Source of the DNA: Nocardioides panzhihuensis
Lineage (GTDB): Bacteria > Actinomycetota > Actinomycetes > Propionibacteriales > Nocardioidaceae
DNA: 64,000 bases
Direction of reading: 5' to 3'
NCBI RefSeq assembly: GCF_013408335.1
Contig: NZ_JACBZR010000001.1
Span: 744,001 to 808,000, forward strand
Part shown: piece by piece, positions 16,504-26,000 of the stretch
Position numbering within the stretch: position 1 is the first letter of the stretch
Layout of the letters: each line of letters starts with the position of its first letter
Translations under genes and position numbers: made by a program
The notes under the pieces: generated by a model
Told to the model about the DNA's origin: nothing
The model's input: the letters and a program-made list of their open reading frames with translations, nothing else
Databases searched by the model: none

Positions 16504-17847
16504 CTATGCGGCGAACAGCAGGTACAACCCACCGACGGTGAAGCCGACCATGGTCAGCAGGAGAGGCACCTGTCCGACCACCAGATGCTGTTTCGGAAGC
16601 ACCTGAAGCGCCCGGATATGGGCCGACCAGACGCCGAGCACGTGGCCGACGATCACCGCGGCCACCTTGATGACGGCCAACAGCGTGCCGTGGTAGGCGA
16701 AGAAGTAGGAGACCGGCATGTCCGCGGTCCCGAACCAGTCGGCTCCGGTCCCCATCGGGTCCGACGCGTTGCGCAAGGTGGCCAGCCCGCTCTCCCAGAA
16801 GTAGCTGAGGTAGTGGGCCACGACGTAACCGGCGATGATCGGCACCATCGACGGCGCCAGCTCGGCGGGGAGGGCCCGCCGAGGCACGTCACCGACACCG
16901 GTCAGCATCGTCCCGGCCGAGTAGAACCCGGCGACGAGAAGCGGCAGCGCGATGAGCGCGACATTGTTGATCAGGTAGGCCGTGGACCCGGAGATCTCCG
17001 GGTTCTGCACGATCTGGAGCCACTGCGGTGACTCGCGGTAGGAGTCGTAGACGATGGTGCCGAAGAGCACCGAGACCACCGCGACCAGGCCCGGCGCCGG
17101 ACGCAGCGTGTCGAGGTTGCCGAGCGGGGTCCGCAGGACCAGGTTGCCGGCCGCGGTCCGGCCCCACACCGACAGGCGCGCGGTCAGGGACGAGTAGACC
17201 TCGAACGGATCGGTGCGCTCCAGGAACTTCTCGCCGAACAGCACGCCACCGAGGATCATCACGGCCAGGTAGACGGCCAGCCAGAGACGTACGGGACCGA
17301 GGTAGTTGTTCTCCGGGTAGACCAGCTCGAGCCAGGCGAAGGCGAGCAGCGTGAACGCGGCGGGCCAGTAGCCCAGACGCTCGGGCAGGCGGAGCGGCGG
17401 ATCGCCGGCGCCGCGCAGCCAGGTCAGTCCGGCCACGATCGTGCGGGCCGGACTGATCGCCTTCCAGACCGGTCCGAAGAGGAGCGAGAACGGGACGATG
17501 CCGACCCACAGCCAGACGTACGTCATCCCGAAGATGGGATTGTTGGCGTTGTCGAGCCCGGCGAAGGCGACCAGGACGAAGTAGGCGAAGATCACCATTC
17601 CGACGACGCGCCACAGAGCAGTCCAGGCGGGGGAGTCGACGACACGCCCGAGGCGCGGCAGCGGCCAGCCGCGTGGGTTCCGGCTCTGTGGATCCGTGCT
17701 GGCGATCTCCTTGCCCGCGGCGGCACGCTTGGTGGTCAGCACCAGCAGCCCGAAGGAGACGAGAAGGGCGAGGACCGCGCCCGCGATGACGTACTCGAGC
17801 GGCAGTGGGAGGTCTTGGCGACCACCCACGCCGTGGGTGAGGATCAC
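16504..17847 (-). CDS. Polytopic membrane protein, partner of a cupredoxin-like lipoprotein
   Basis: A 447-residue protein with about ten hydrophobic segments spread along its length. It opens with THGVGGRQDLPLPLE just before the first segment, likely an outside-facing His/Gly motif. Many conserved-looking aromatic and acidic residues lie in the loops (YPENNYLGPVRLW, GEKFLERTDPFEVYS). Comparable actinobacterial proteins are sometimes labelled fenitrothion hydrolase; nothing here shows such activity. The GTG start overlaps the lipoprotein stop by GTGA, so they are coupled. A role in metal or electron handling is only a guess from the partner. Confidence 0.72.
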   Translation of the reverse strand: MILTHGVGGRQDLPLPLEYVIAGAVLALLVSFGLLVLTTKRAAAGKEIASTDPQSRNPRGWPLPRLGRVVDSPAWTALWRVVGMVIFAYFVLVAFAGLDNANNPIFGMTYVWLWVGIVPFSLLFGPVWKAISPARTIVAGLTWLRGAGDPPLRLPERLGYWPAAFTLLAFAWLELVYPENNYLGPVRLWLAVYLAVMILGGVLFGEKFLERTDPFEVYSSLTARLSVWGRTAAGNLVLRTPLGNLDTLRPAPGLVAVVSVLFGTIVYDSYRESPQWLQIVQNPEISGSTAYLINNVALIALPLLVAGFYSAGTMLTGVGDVPRRALPAELAPSMVPIIAGYVVAHYLSYFWESGLATLRNASDPMGTGADWFGTADMPVSYFFAYHGTLLAVIKVAAVIVGHVLGVWSAHIRALQVLPKQHLVVGQVPLLLTMVGFTVGGLYLLFAA

Positions 17848-18218
17848 TTGACTTCGAGGGTGACGATGGTCTTGCCGAGGGTGTGCGACTCCACCTCGTA
17901 CTGACCGGGGATCTCGAACGCGCCCAGGCTGATCCGCGTCGTGCCTACGCCGTAGGCGGCCGACTGCTCCGGGTCGGAGTGCACATGGACCTCGCCGGCG
18001 GCGTCGGCGGTGACGTCGAGCTCGACGCCGTGCCCGAGGGGGACGTCGATCTTGGTCCCGTGGGGATCGACCGAATCACCGGAGAAGTTGATCTCGACGA
18101 CCACCGGGTCGCTGTCGGTCCTGGGCTCGGTGGCGATGTCGTTTCCGCAGGCTGTCGCGACGGACGCGATCCCGCAGATTGCAGCCACGACCGCGATGAT
18201 CCGGGTCGTGAGGCGCAT
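17844..18218 (-). CDS. Cupredoxin-like secreted lipoprotein
   Basis: A 124-residue exported protein. The N-terminus MRLTTRIIAVVAAICGIAS ends in a lipobox-like VATAC, so it is probably lipid-anchored at Cys 24 or so. The mature part is a beta-rich domain with the family-like stretches VPLGHGVELDVTADAAGEVHVHSD and FEIPGQYEVESHTLGKTIVTLEV. This resembles cupredoxin-like domains, but no Cys is seen at the usual copper site; the HVH and ESH histidines are candidate ligands. ATG at 18218 has an excellent GGGGGAGT ribosome site. It is first in a two-gene operon with the membrane protein. Confidence 0.72.
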   Translation of the reverse strand: MRLTTRIIAVVAAICGIASVATACGNDIATEPRTDSDPVVVEINFSGDSVDPHGTKIDVPLGHGVELDVTADAAGEVHVHSDPEQSAAYGVGTTRISLGAFEIPGQYEVESHTLGKTIVTLEVK

Positions 18219-18297
18219 TACTCCCCCGTTTCGTGGGCTGGTTTCAAGCTGGCGTCTGCCACAATCGCATACGAACCAAAGAGGGGGCTGAGAGGAC

Positions 18298-19788
18298 ATG
18301 AGCGAGCATCAGCGAGTGACCGTGAGCGAGCGTCAGCGGGATCGACTCGGACCGCGGGAGGTGGCCTTCCTGGACGGGGAGACGCTGTCGGTGCCGCACC
18401 AGATGGCGAGCATCGAGCTGATCGAGCCGAAGGCGGAGGGCTTCGACTACGGCGCCTTCCTCCAGCACGTCGAGGACCGGCTGGCCTTCGTGCCCCGCTT
18501 CCGCCAACGGGTCCGTGTCGTGCCCGGTCGGATCGCCTACCCGGTGTGGGCCGACGACGACCGTTTCGACCTCACCTACCACGTACGCCGCTCCGCGCTG
18601 CCCCGCCCGGGCTCGATGGAGCAGCTCCTCGACCTCGCCGGCCGGATCGTCTCCCGGCCTCTGGACCGCTCCCGGCCGTTGTGGGAGCTGTATGTGATCG
18701 AGGGGCTGGCCGGCGACCGGGTCGCGCTGGTCACCAAGACCCACCAGGCGCTGGTGGACGGTGCCGAGACCGTCGACCTGGTCCAGCTCCTGCTCGACGA
18801 CAAGCCCGAGGTCGGGCCGGTCGTGCCCGACCTGTGGGAGCCGCCCGAGGCTCAGTCGAGCGCGCGCCTGGTCGCGGGCGCGGTCTTCGACGCGGTCACC
18901 TCGGTCAGCGGGCTGACCGGCACGGCCCGCAGCCTGGGCGGCTTCGCCCTGGGCCGGGTCACCGGTGTGGCCAAGGACGTCCAGAACGCGGGCGCTGGCA
19001 TCGCCCGGGTGGTCACCCGCCGGGCTCCGGAGCGGCCCACGCCGCTCAACGGAGCGCTCTCCCAGCAGCGGCTGGTCGTCACCCTGCAGGCCGACCTGGC
19101 CGACTTCCGCCGCATCCGGGACACCCACGGTGGCACCGTCAACGACGTCATCCTCGCTGCCGTCACCGGCGGTCTGCGCGCCTGGCTGATGACCCGCCAG
19201 GAGTCGCTCGCAGGCGTACGCCAGGTGCCGGCGCTGGTGCCGGTCTCGGTGATCGACGAGGAGCTCGACCCGACCCAGCTCGGTTCCGCGGTGGCGCCCC
19301 ACTTCGTGGTGCTGCCGGTGGCGGAGCCCTCGCCGGTGGTCCGTCTCCACCAGGTGTCCTACTCCTTCGAGCAGCACAAGGCCAACGCCCGCACCGTCAG
19401 CGCGCAGCGGCTGGCCGGGATCAGCGGCTTCGCCCCGGCGACCTTCCACATGGTGGGCTCCCGGGTGGCTGCCGAGAGCGAGCACGACTACCTGCTCTCG
19501 GTGTGCAACGTGCCCGGCCCCCAAGAGCCTCGCTATGCGGCCGGCTCCCGGTTGGTGGCCTCCTATCCGATCCACCCGCTGGCCGAGGGCCACACCCTCG
19601 CGATCGGGATGACCTCCTACGACGGCCAGGTCTTCTTCGCGATCACCGCCGACCGCGACCTGGTGCCCGACGCGTCGCTGCTCGGGCAGTGCATCAGCGA
19701 GGCGCTGGACGAGCTGCTCGACACCGCCTCGGGTCGCCGCTTCCGGGCGCCCCGAGGGCTGCGCGTGGTCAAGAGCTCCGGCGAGTGA
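18298..19788 (+). CDS. Wax ester synthase/diacylglycerol acyltransferase family protein
   Basis: A member of the WS/DGAT family, which makes triacylglycerol or wax esters from acyl-CoA. The 496 residues cover the whole two-domain fold, with GxxxD-type helices and the second-domain motifs PLNGALS and TVNDVILAAVTGGLR. The catalytic motif HHxxxDG reads H149-Q150-A-L-V-D-G, so the second, normally essential His is Gln. Either the enzyme uses another base, has other chemistry, or is not catalytic. ATG at 18298 follows GAGAGGAC. It is divergent from the lipoprotein pair and 22 bp before the next gene. Confidence 0.87.
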   Translation: MSEHQRVTVSERQRDRLGPREVAFLDGETLSVPHQMASIELIEPKAEGFDYGAFLQHVEDRLAFVPRFRQRVRVVPGRIAYPVWADDDRFDLTYHVRRSALPRPGSMEQLLDLAGRIVSRPLDRSRPLWELYVIEGLAGDRVALVTKTHQALVDGAETVDLVQLLLDDKPEVGPVVPDLWEPPEAQSSARLVAGAVFDAVTSVSGLTGTARSLGGFALGRVTGVAKDVQNAGAGIARVVTRRAPERPTPLNGALSQQRLVVTLQADLADFRRIRDTHGGTVNDVILAAVTGGLRAWLMTRQESLAGVRQVPALVPVSVIDEELDPTQLGSAVAPHFVVLPVAEPSPVVRLHQVSYSFEQHKANARTVSAQRLAGISGFAPATFHMVGSRVAAESEHDYLLSVCNVPGPQEPRYAAGSRLVASYPIHPLAEGHTLAIGMTSYDGQVFFAITADRDLVPDASLLGQCISEALDELLDTASGRRFRAPRGLRVVKSSGE

Positions 19789-19810
19789 GCGGTCTGAGAG
19801 AATCCGAGGC

Positions 19811-20155
19811 GTGACCCGCATCTACGTACCCGCCACGCTCGAGCTGCTCGCTGACTGGTACGCCAACGGTGAGCTGCCCGGCACCGCCGACGGCTATGCG
19901 GCGCCCGACGACAGCGAAGAGGCCGAGTACGCCGCGCTGATGAGCGCTGCCGACGACTCGGCGGCGCTCCTCGCCGGTCCCGGACGCAGGGTCGTGGTCG
20001 TCGTCGACGCTCCCGCGGCTCTTGGCGACCAGATCGTCCCGCTCAAGCTCGTCGCGGCGGTCCACGCCGATCTGGCCGACCGGCCCGCCGACGCCGACCC
20101 CGACGAGGACCTCGGCTGGTTCGCGACCCAGGAGATCCCGCAGCTCATCGGGTAG
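19811..20155 (+). CDS. DUF6912-like actinobacterial protein
   Basis: A 114-residue soluble, very acidic protein starting at GTG 19811. The N-terminus TRIYVPATLELLADWYANGEL and the EAEYAALMSAADDSAALL helix match a small conserved family of actinobacteria (DUF6912-like). No catalytic or metal motif is visible. It probably shares a transcript with the acyltransferase upstream, and is convergent with the lysyl oxidase-like gene. The function is unknown. Confidence 0.72.
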   Translation: MTRIYVPATLELLADWYANGELPGTADGYAAPDDSEEAEYAALMSAADDSAALLAGPGRRVVVVVDAPAALGDQIVPLKLVAAVHADLADRPADADPDEDLGWFATQEIPQLIG

Positions 20156-20187
20156 ATCGGCGCCGGCACCGCAGTCTCAGGCCGAGC

Positions 20188-21768
20188 TCACCTCTCGTTC
20201 CACCACGTCTCGGTGTCGACGCCCTGGTAGGGCGGGACGGTGACGGTGCGGGCGCCGGCCTTGCCGCCGACGATCACGGTGCGATGGCTGACGTTGTTGG
20301 ACCGGGTGGTCTCGTAGAGGTTGCCGTCCGGGTTGACGGTGACCTTGATCCGGTAGGTGCCGTTCTTGACCTTGGTGAGGTCGAAGGCCTGGGTCTGGGA
20401 CTGGTCGTAGGTGTCGCCCCAGCCGGACGGCAGGGTCTCCCGCAACCAGAGCGCGGACTTCGAGCCGCAGGCCGACTCCAGACCGGTCTGACCTGGCCGC
20501 AGCGTCGCTCCGGGCACGGTCAGGTCCACCGGGTCGGTGGGCACCAGGCACCACGACTGCTTGCCGCTGGTCGAGACGACCTTGTCCTTGGCATCGACCA
20601 GCTCGTACTTGGCGAAGTCGAGGAAGTGCCAGTGGTTGTGCTCCGGCGCCTCGTGGAACTCCATGGTGCCGGTCCGCTTCATCCCGACCTGCTTACCGCC
20701 GCGGTAGAACATCTGGTAGGCGTCCATCACCGGAGAAGTGCCGCGACGGAAGCCCTCGACGACCATCGGCGCCGGCCCGGCGTTCCACTCGTTGGCGGCG
20801 AAGTTGAGGCGATCGGTGCCCTCCTCGTCGACCGCGGTCGAGATCTGCCAGGCGGGCACGGAGACGAGGTCGGGCAGGCTGCTCTTCGCGGGCTTGCCGT
20901 GCGACGTACCTCCGGCGCCGCCGCCGAGCGGGAGGCGTCCACGACCGTCCTCGGCGCCTTCCAGCGACTCTCGCGGCACCACGGTGCGAGCGCCCTGGTC
21001 CTCATCGGCTCCATGGGCAGAGTGAGTGCTCATCTCGCCCTCGCCGCCCTCGCAGCCGCCCTCGGGGCACCCGTCGACGATGACCAGGTTCTGCTTGGCG
21101 CTGCGGCTGGCCTTCGGCAGACCGAGGAAGTCGGCCACAGGCTTGCTGACGCTCAGCGTCATGGTGAGCGCGGTCTCGCCCTTGGTCTCGAACTCGAGGT
21201 CGGAGACGGTCGGGACCGCCATGCCCCGCTCGATCCCGTACAGGACGCCCTTGGTGAACCAGTTGCCGCCGCAGAACTCCGGGTAGACCGGGCCGGTCGC
21301 GCCGTCGGTCTGCACCCGTTGCCGGTCGTAGCCGCCGGGACACAGCGGCCGGCTCTCGTCGAGGACGACCTTGCCGGCCTTGTTCTTGAGGGTGACCCGA
21401 AGGCCGTCCTTGAAGCCCTTCATGCCGTCGACGATCGAGGCCGGCGCGGTCGTGGTGGTGCGCTTCTTGCCCCGGATGACGGTCTTGGTCAGCTTGACCG
21501 GCTTGTCGTAGGCCGTGTGACTGGCGCGGAACTCGAAGGCCGCGTCATAGGCGGCCAGCCAGACCGACGGCTCCACGTACGCCACCCCCTCGTAGGACGC
21601 CACCTCGACGGTGTCGGCGGCTGCGACGAGCTTGAGCGTGCCCTTTCCGGTAGTGCCGCTCGCGGCACCGGAGTTCGCCGTCACCGTCGTGGTGACGACG
21701 AGTGCGGCCGCGACCAGCCCGATGCCGGCCGAGACCAGCTGCCGGGCGCGAGTGCGAGATTTGACCAT
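20188..21768 (-). CDS. Secreted lysyl oxidase-like protein
   Basis: An exported 526-residue protein. The signal peptide is MVKSRTRARQLVSAGIGLVA onward, with a cleavage site near residue 35. The C-terminal 220 residues match the lysyl oxidase fold (PF01186): the copper-site motif EHNHWHFLDFAKYEL, a following WCLVPTDP, and LPSGWGDTYDQ typical of bacterial LOX. Family enzymes oxidise peptidyl lysine to aldehydes with copper and a lysine tyrosylquinone cofactor. The N-terminal 290 residues are a separate uncharacterised domain. ATG at 21768 follows AGGGGGAA. It stands alone, with its promoter facing the DUF2505 pair. Confidence 0.83.
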   Translation of the reverse strand: MVKSRTRARQLVSAGIGLVAAALVVTTTVTANSGAASGTTGKGTLKLVAAADTVEVASYEGVAYVEPSVWLAAYDAAFEFRASHTAYDKPVKLTKTVIRGKKRTTTTAPASIVDGMKGFKDGLRVTLKNKAGKVVLDESRPLCPGGYDRQRVQTDGATGPVYPEFCGGNWFTKGVLYGIERGMAVPTVSDLEFETKGETALTMTLSVSKPVADFLGLPKASRSAKQNLVIVDGCPEGGCEGGEGEMSTHSAHGADEDQGARTVVPRESLEGAEDGRGRLPLGGGAGGTSHGKPAKSSLPDLVSVPAWQISTAVDEEGTDRLNFAANEWNAGPAPMVVEGFRRGTSPVMDAYQMFYRGGKQVGMKRTGTMEFHEAPEHNHWHFLDFAKYELVDAKDKVVSTSGKQSWCLVPTDPVDLTVPGATLRPGQTGLESACGSKSALWLRETLPSGWGDTYDQSQTQAFDLTKVKNGTYRIKVTVNPDGNLYETTRSNNVSHRTVIVGGKAGARTVTVPPYQGVDTETWWNER

Positions 21769-21900
21769 CGAGTTCCCCCTTGAACGGCCCAGGACCCTCC
21801 CGATCCGAGGCGCCGATACGGCCGGCAACGTAGTGCCCGCCGCAATAGGGACGGATGGCTTTCCGGTTCGGTTGCACCAAATCGGTGAGAACCGGTGAGA

Positions 21901-22377
21901 TCAGCGGGAGAGGTACTCCGCGCCGACCGCCTGCTCGAGGTCGAAGGCCCTCAGCATCAGTTGCTCGACGTACTCCTCGAGCTTGGTTCCCACCAGCGGG
22001 ACGGGCACCTTGATGTTCAGCCGCACGCTCTCGGTGGTGCGCCCGTCGGACTCGGAGAGCGAGATGTTGCCGCGCAGCGTGGCGAGGCCGCCGGGGACGG
22101 TGATGTCCACAACGGCGACCGTGTCGGAGGACCATACCTCGTTCTGGTGGACGGTGAGGTCGCCGGTGACGATGGGCTTCGCGAAGGCGGGTACGCCGAC
22201 GGTCGACTGCACCCGGTCGATCCGGACCTCGCGTGGGGCGCCACCGATGGTCACCCGGCGACGGAGCGCGCCCTGGGCGTCGGCGACCCGCTCGCGGAAG
22301 CCAGGATCAGCCAGCATCGCGGAGACGTCGCCCATACGGGCCTCGTAGACGAGCTCGTGCTGAAGGGTCGTCGTCAT
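21901..22377 (-). CDS. DUF2505 domain protein (copy 2)
   Basis: A 158-residue soluble protein covering the DUF2505 family from end to end, a START/SRPBCC-like fold of unknown ligand found in actinobacteria. It begins TTTLQHELVYEARMGDVSAMLADPGFRERV and ends with the EEYVEQLMLRAFDLEQAVGAEYL helix. It is a diverged tandem paralogue of the gene 50 bp upstream on the same strand, and they probably form an operon. Confidence 0.85.
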   Translation of the reverse strand: MTTTLQHELVYEARMGDVSAMLADPGFRERVADAQGALRRRVTIGGAPREVRIDRVQSTVGVPAFAKPIVTGDLTVHQNEVWSSDTVAVVDITVPGGLATLRGNISLSESDGRTTESVRLNIKVPVPLVGTKLEEYVEQLMLRAFDLEQAVGAEYLSR

Positions 22378-22428
22378 TGCCGAATCCTTTGGGGCTCTTC
22401 TGCGGGTTGGGACGGGGATGAAAGAGGG

Positions 22429-22902
22429 TCAGCCGGCGAGCCAGCGGGTGCCTACCTCGTGCTCCTTCTCGAGCCCCTTCTTGAAGATCGAGAGGATGAG
22501 GTCCTCCAGCTTTCCGCTGACCAGGGGCACATTCACGGTAGCGGTCAGGGTGACCGTCTCGATGGTCCGTGGGCCGTTCTCGGCCAGTCGAACGACGCCG
22601 GAGAGCGAGCCGGGCTTGCCGGGCAGGGTGAGCTTGAGGTCGCCAGAGGTGAAGTCGGCCGACCACACCTCGTCCTGGTGAACCTCGATGGTGTCGCCGA
22701 CGAACTTCTTCGCGAACCCGGGCACCCCGCTGACGGCCTGCTCGTAGCGGATGCTCACCGTCGACCCGGTGACCGCCACGCTCTTGGACCGCGCGTGCTG
22801 GGCGTCGCAGACCTGCTCGCGGAACGCCGCGTCGGCGAGCATCCCGGAGACGGCTGCGATCGGGGCATCGTAGACCAGGTCGATCGACAGCTTTTTACTC
22901 AT
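22429..22902 (-). CDS. DUF2505 domain protein (copy 1)
   Basis: A 157-residue DUF2505 protein, paralogous to its downstream neighbour over the full length: SKKLSIDLVYDAPIAAVSGMLADAAFREQVCDAQ at the start and the ILSIFKKGLEKEHEVGTRWLAG helix at the end. A hydrophobic ligand cavity is plausible from the fold. Start ATG at 22902. The two copies differ at most surface positions, so the duplication is old. Function unknown. Confidence 0.85.
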   Translation of the reverse strand: MSKKLSIDLVYDAPIAAVSGMLADAAFREQVCDAQHARSKSVAVTGSTVSIRYEQAVSGVPGFAKKFVGDTIEVHQDEVWSADFTSGDLKLTLPGKPGSLSGVVRLAENGPRTIETVTLTATVNVPLVSGKLEDLILSIFKKGLEKEHEVGTRWLAG

Positions 22903-23077
22903 AAGTACACATCATGACGCCTAGTCGCCCCAGAGTCATCAGTAGAGCGGCCGAGAGAACCGACACATTCCCCGAGTATGCTCAAGAGGCCGGTTCCGCG
23001 AGGGTGCTGTGGGCCTATGACTGGCATCGGCGATTCCTTCGGATCCGACCGCCTATCCGGAGTACTCCCGGGATACC

Positions 23078-26000
23078 GTGACAGGTGTGTCAACGGAGAC
23101 GCATATCAAACCTGTCCAAGCTTCGCAGACGGTCCAGCAGTTCCGCCTGCCGAGCACCACCTACTTCCGCCACGTAGCCCCTGAGGAGCTCACCGGTCGC
23201 AGCGAGGCTGACCTCGCCGGCGCGGTGGGATCACATCTGGCGCTGGCAGCGAGCCGCCCGCAGGGCACCGCTGCCGTGCGCATCCTCACCCCCACCACTG
23301 CTGCAGATGGTTGGTCCGCCGGAGGTCGCAGCGTCGTCGAGATCGTCGTCGACGACATGCCCTACCTCGTGGACTCGGTCAAGACCGAGCTCTACCGCCG
23401 CGGTCTCGACATCCATCTCGTCGTCCACCCCGTCATCGACGTCGCCCGTGACGTGACCGGTGCGCTCGAGGGGGTGAACGAAGGAGACATCCGCGAGTCC
23501 TGGATGCACATCGAGATCGACCGTCTCGCCCCCGACACGGCCAAGGAGATCGTCGCCGGTCTGGAGGGCGTCCTCGAGGACGTACGCGAGGTCATCGAGG
23601 ACGAGCCGCGACTGCACCGCCGGCTGGCGGAGATCGCGGCCGGTCTGCGCTACACCCCGCCCAACAGCGTGCCGCGCGAGGAGGCCGCCGAGGCCGCCGA
23701 GCTGCTGGCCTGGCTGGCCGAGGACCACTTCCTGCTGACCGGCTACCGCGAGTACCGCCTCGACGGCGACTACCTGCGCGGCCGCTCCGGCACCGGCCTG
23801 GGCATCCTGCGCGCCGACCCGCCGCAGGCTCCCGACCACGGCAAGATGCCGCCCAAGGTCGCCGCCCACGCCCGGGACAAGGTCATGCTGGTCCTCGCCA
23901 AGGCCAACTCGCGCTCGACCGTCGGGGAGCCCGCCTACCTCGACCATGTCGGCATCAAGATCTTCAACGGCGCCGGTGAGGTGGTCGGTGAGCACCGTTT
24001 CCTCGGGCTCTTCACCACGAAGTCGGCTCGGCAGTCGGTGACCCGGATCCCGGTCGTACGCGGCAAGGTCGCCGCGGTCCTCGACCACACCGGCTACGAC
24101 CCCCGCAGCCACACCGGCAAGGCGATGCTCGACGCGATGGAGACCTACCCGCGCGAAGAGCTCTTCCACGCCTCCGCCGAGGAGCTGACCGCGCTCGCCG
24201 AGGCTGCGCTGGGAGCGATCGAGCGCCGCATCCTTCGGGTCGCGGTCCGGCCCGACACGTACGGGCGCTATGTCTCGGTGCTCGTCTCGCTGCCGCGTGA
24301 CCGCTACAACACCACGGTCCGCGAGCGGTTCTCGAAGGTGCTCCTCGATGTCCTGGGTGGCACCGACCTGGAGTTCACCGTACGCATCAGCGAGTCCACC
24401 ACGGCCCGGGTGCACTTCGTCGTCCACGGCACCACGGAGTCCCTGGGCAAGGCCCTGGACACCCCCGGGCTGGTCGACAGCCTCGAGTCGCGGCTGCGCA
24501 AGGCCGCCCGGAGCTGGCGCGACGACCTGGTCAGCGCGGTCATCGCCCACGCCGGAGAGGATGGGGCGGCCCGGCTCTCGCACGTGCTCGACGCCTTCCC
24601 GGAGGCCTACAAGGAGGACTTCGACGCCGACACCGGCGCCGCCGACCTGACTCGCCTGGAGCTGCTCTCGCACCAGGGCGAGGCGGTCGACTTCTCCTTC
24701 TACAAGGATCCGGAGAGCCCCGGCGGGTTCCGGGTCAAGATCTACCGCACCGGTGGCCCGCTCTCGCTGTCGCTGATGCTCCCGATCCTGTCCTCCTTCG
24801 GCTTCGAGGTCACCGACGAGCGGCCCTATGACCTGGAGGGGGTCGGCACGTCCGGGTCGGAGGAGTGGTTCATCTACGACTTCGGCCTCGCCTACGCCGG
24901 CACCCCCGTCGGCACGCCCACCCAGCTGGTCGCAGCGTTGCACCAGGCCTGGTCCGGGCGCAGCGAGGTCGACCGCCTGAACGCGCTCGTCCTTGCCGGT
25001 CTCGACCATGGCCAGATCACGGTGCTGCGCGCCTACGGCCGCTACCTGCGCCAGGGCGGCACCCCCAACTCGTTCGCGACGATCGCGGGCGCGCTGGTCG
25101 CCAACCCGGGCATCGCCCGGCAGATCGTGGAGCTGTTCGAGACTCGCTTCGACCCCTCGCTCACCACGCGTGTCGAGACGAAGCGGGCCGAGGCGATCAT
25201 CGAGGCACTCGACGATGTCGCGAGCCTGGACCAGGACCGGATCCTGCGCAGCTACGTCGCCACGATCCTGGCGACGACGCGGACCAACTACTACCGCGGT
25301 CGGGACTACCTCGCGTTCAAGTTCGATCCGCAGCAGGTGCCCGACCTGCCGTTGCCGAGACCGGCGTACGAGATCTTCGTCTACTCGCCCAACGTCGAGG
25401 GCGTGCACCTGCGCTTCGACGCCGTGGCCCGTGGCGGGCTGCGGTGGAGCGACCGGCGCGACGACTTCCGCACCGAGGTGCTCGGGCTGGCGAAGGCGCA
25501 GCAGGTCAAGAACACCGTGATCGTGCCGGGTGGCGCGAAGGGCGGCTTCGTCCCCAAGGGCGTGGCCGGTCCCGACGCCTACGTCACCTTCCTGCGTGGC
25601 CTGCTCGACGTCACCGACAACCGGGTGGACGGGGAGATCGTGCCGCCGCCCGACGTGGTGCGTCACGACGCCGACGACTCCTACCTGGTCGTCGCCGCCG
25701 ACAAGGGCACCGCGACGTTCTCCGACCTGGCCAACTCGGTCGCGGCGGAGTACGACTTCTGGCTCGGCGACGCGTTCGCCTCCGGCGGCTCGGCGGGCTA
25801 TGACCACAAGGCGATGGGGATCACCTCGCGAGGTGCCTGGGTCTCGGTGCAGCACCACTTCAAGCGGCTCGGCATCGACCCGCAGGTCGACGAGATCACC
25901 GCGGTCGGCGTCGGCGACATGTCCGGAGACGTGTTCGGCAACGGCATGCTGCGCTCGGACCGGATCCGGCTCGTGGCTGCATTCGACCACCGGCACATCT

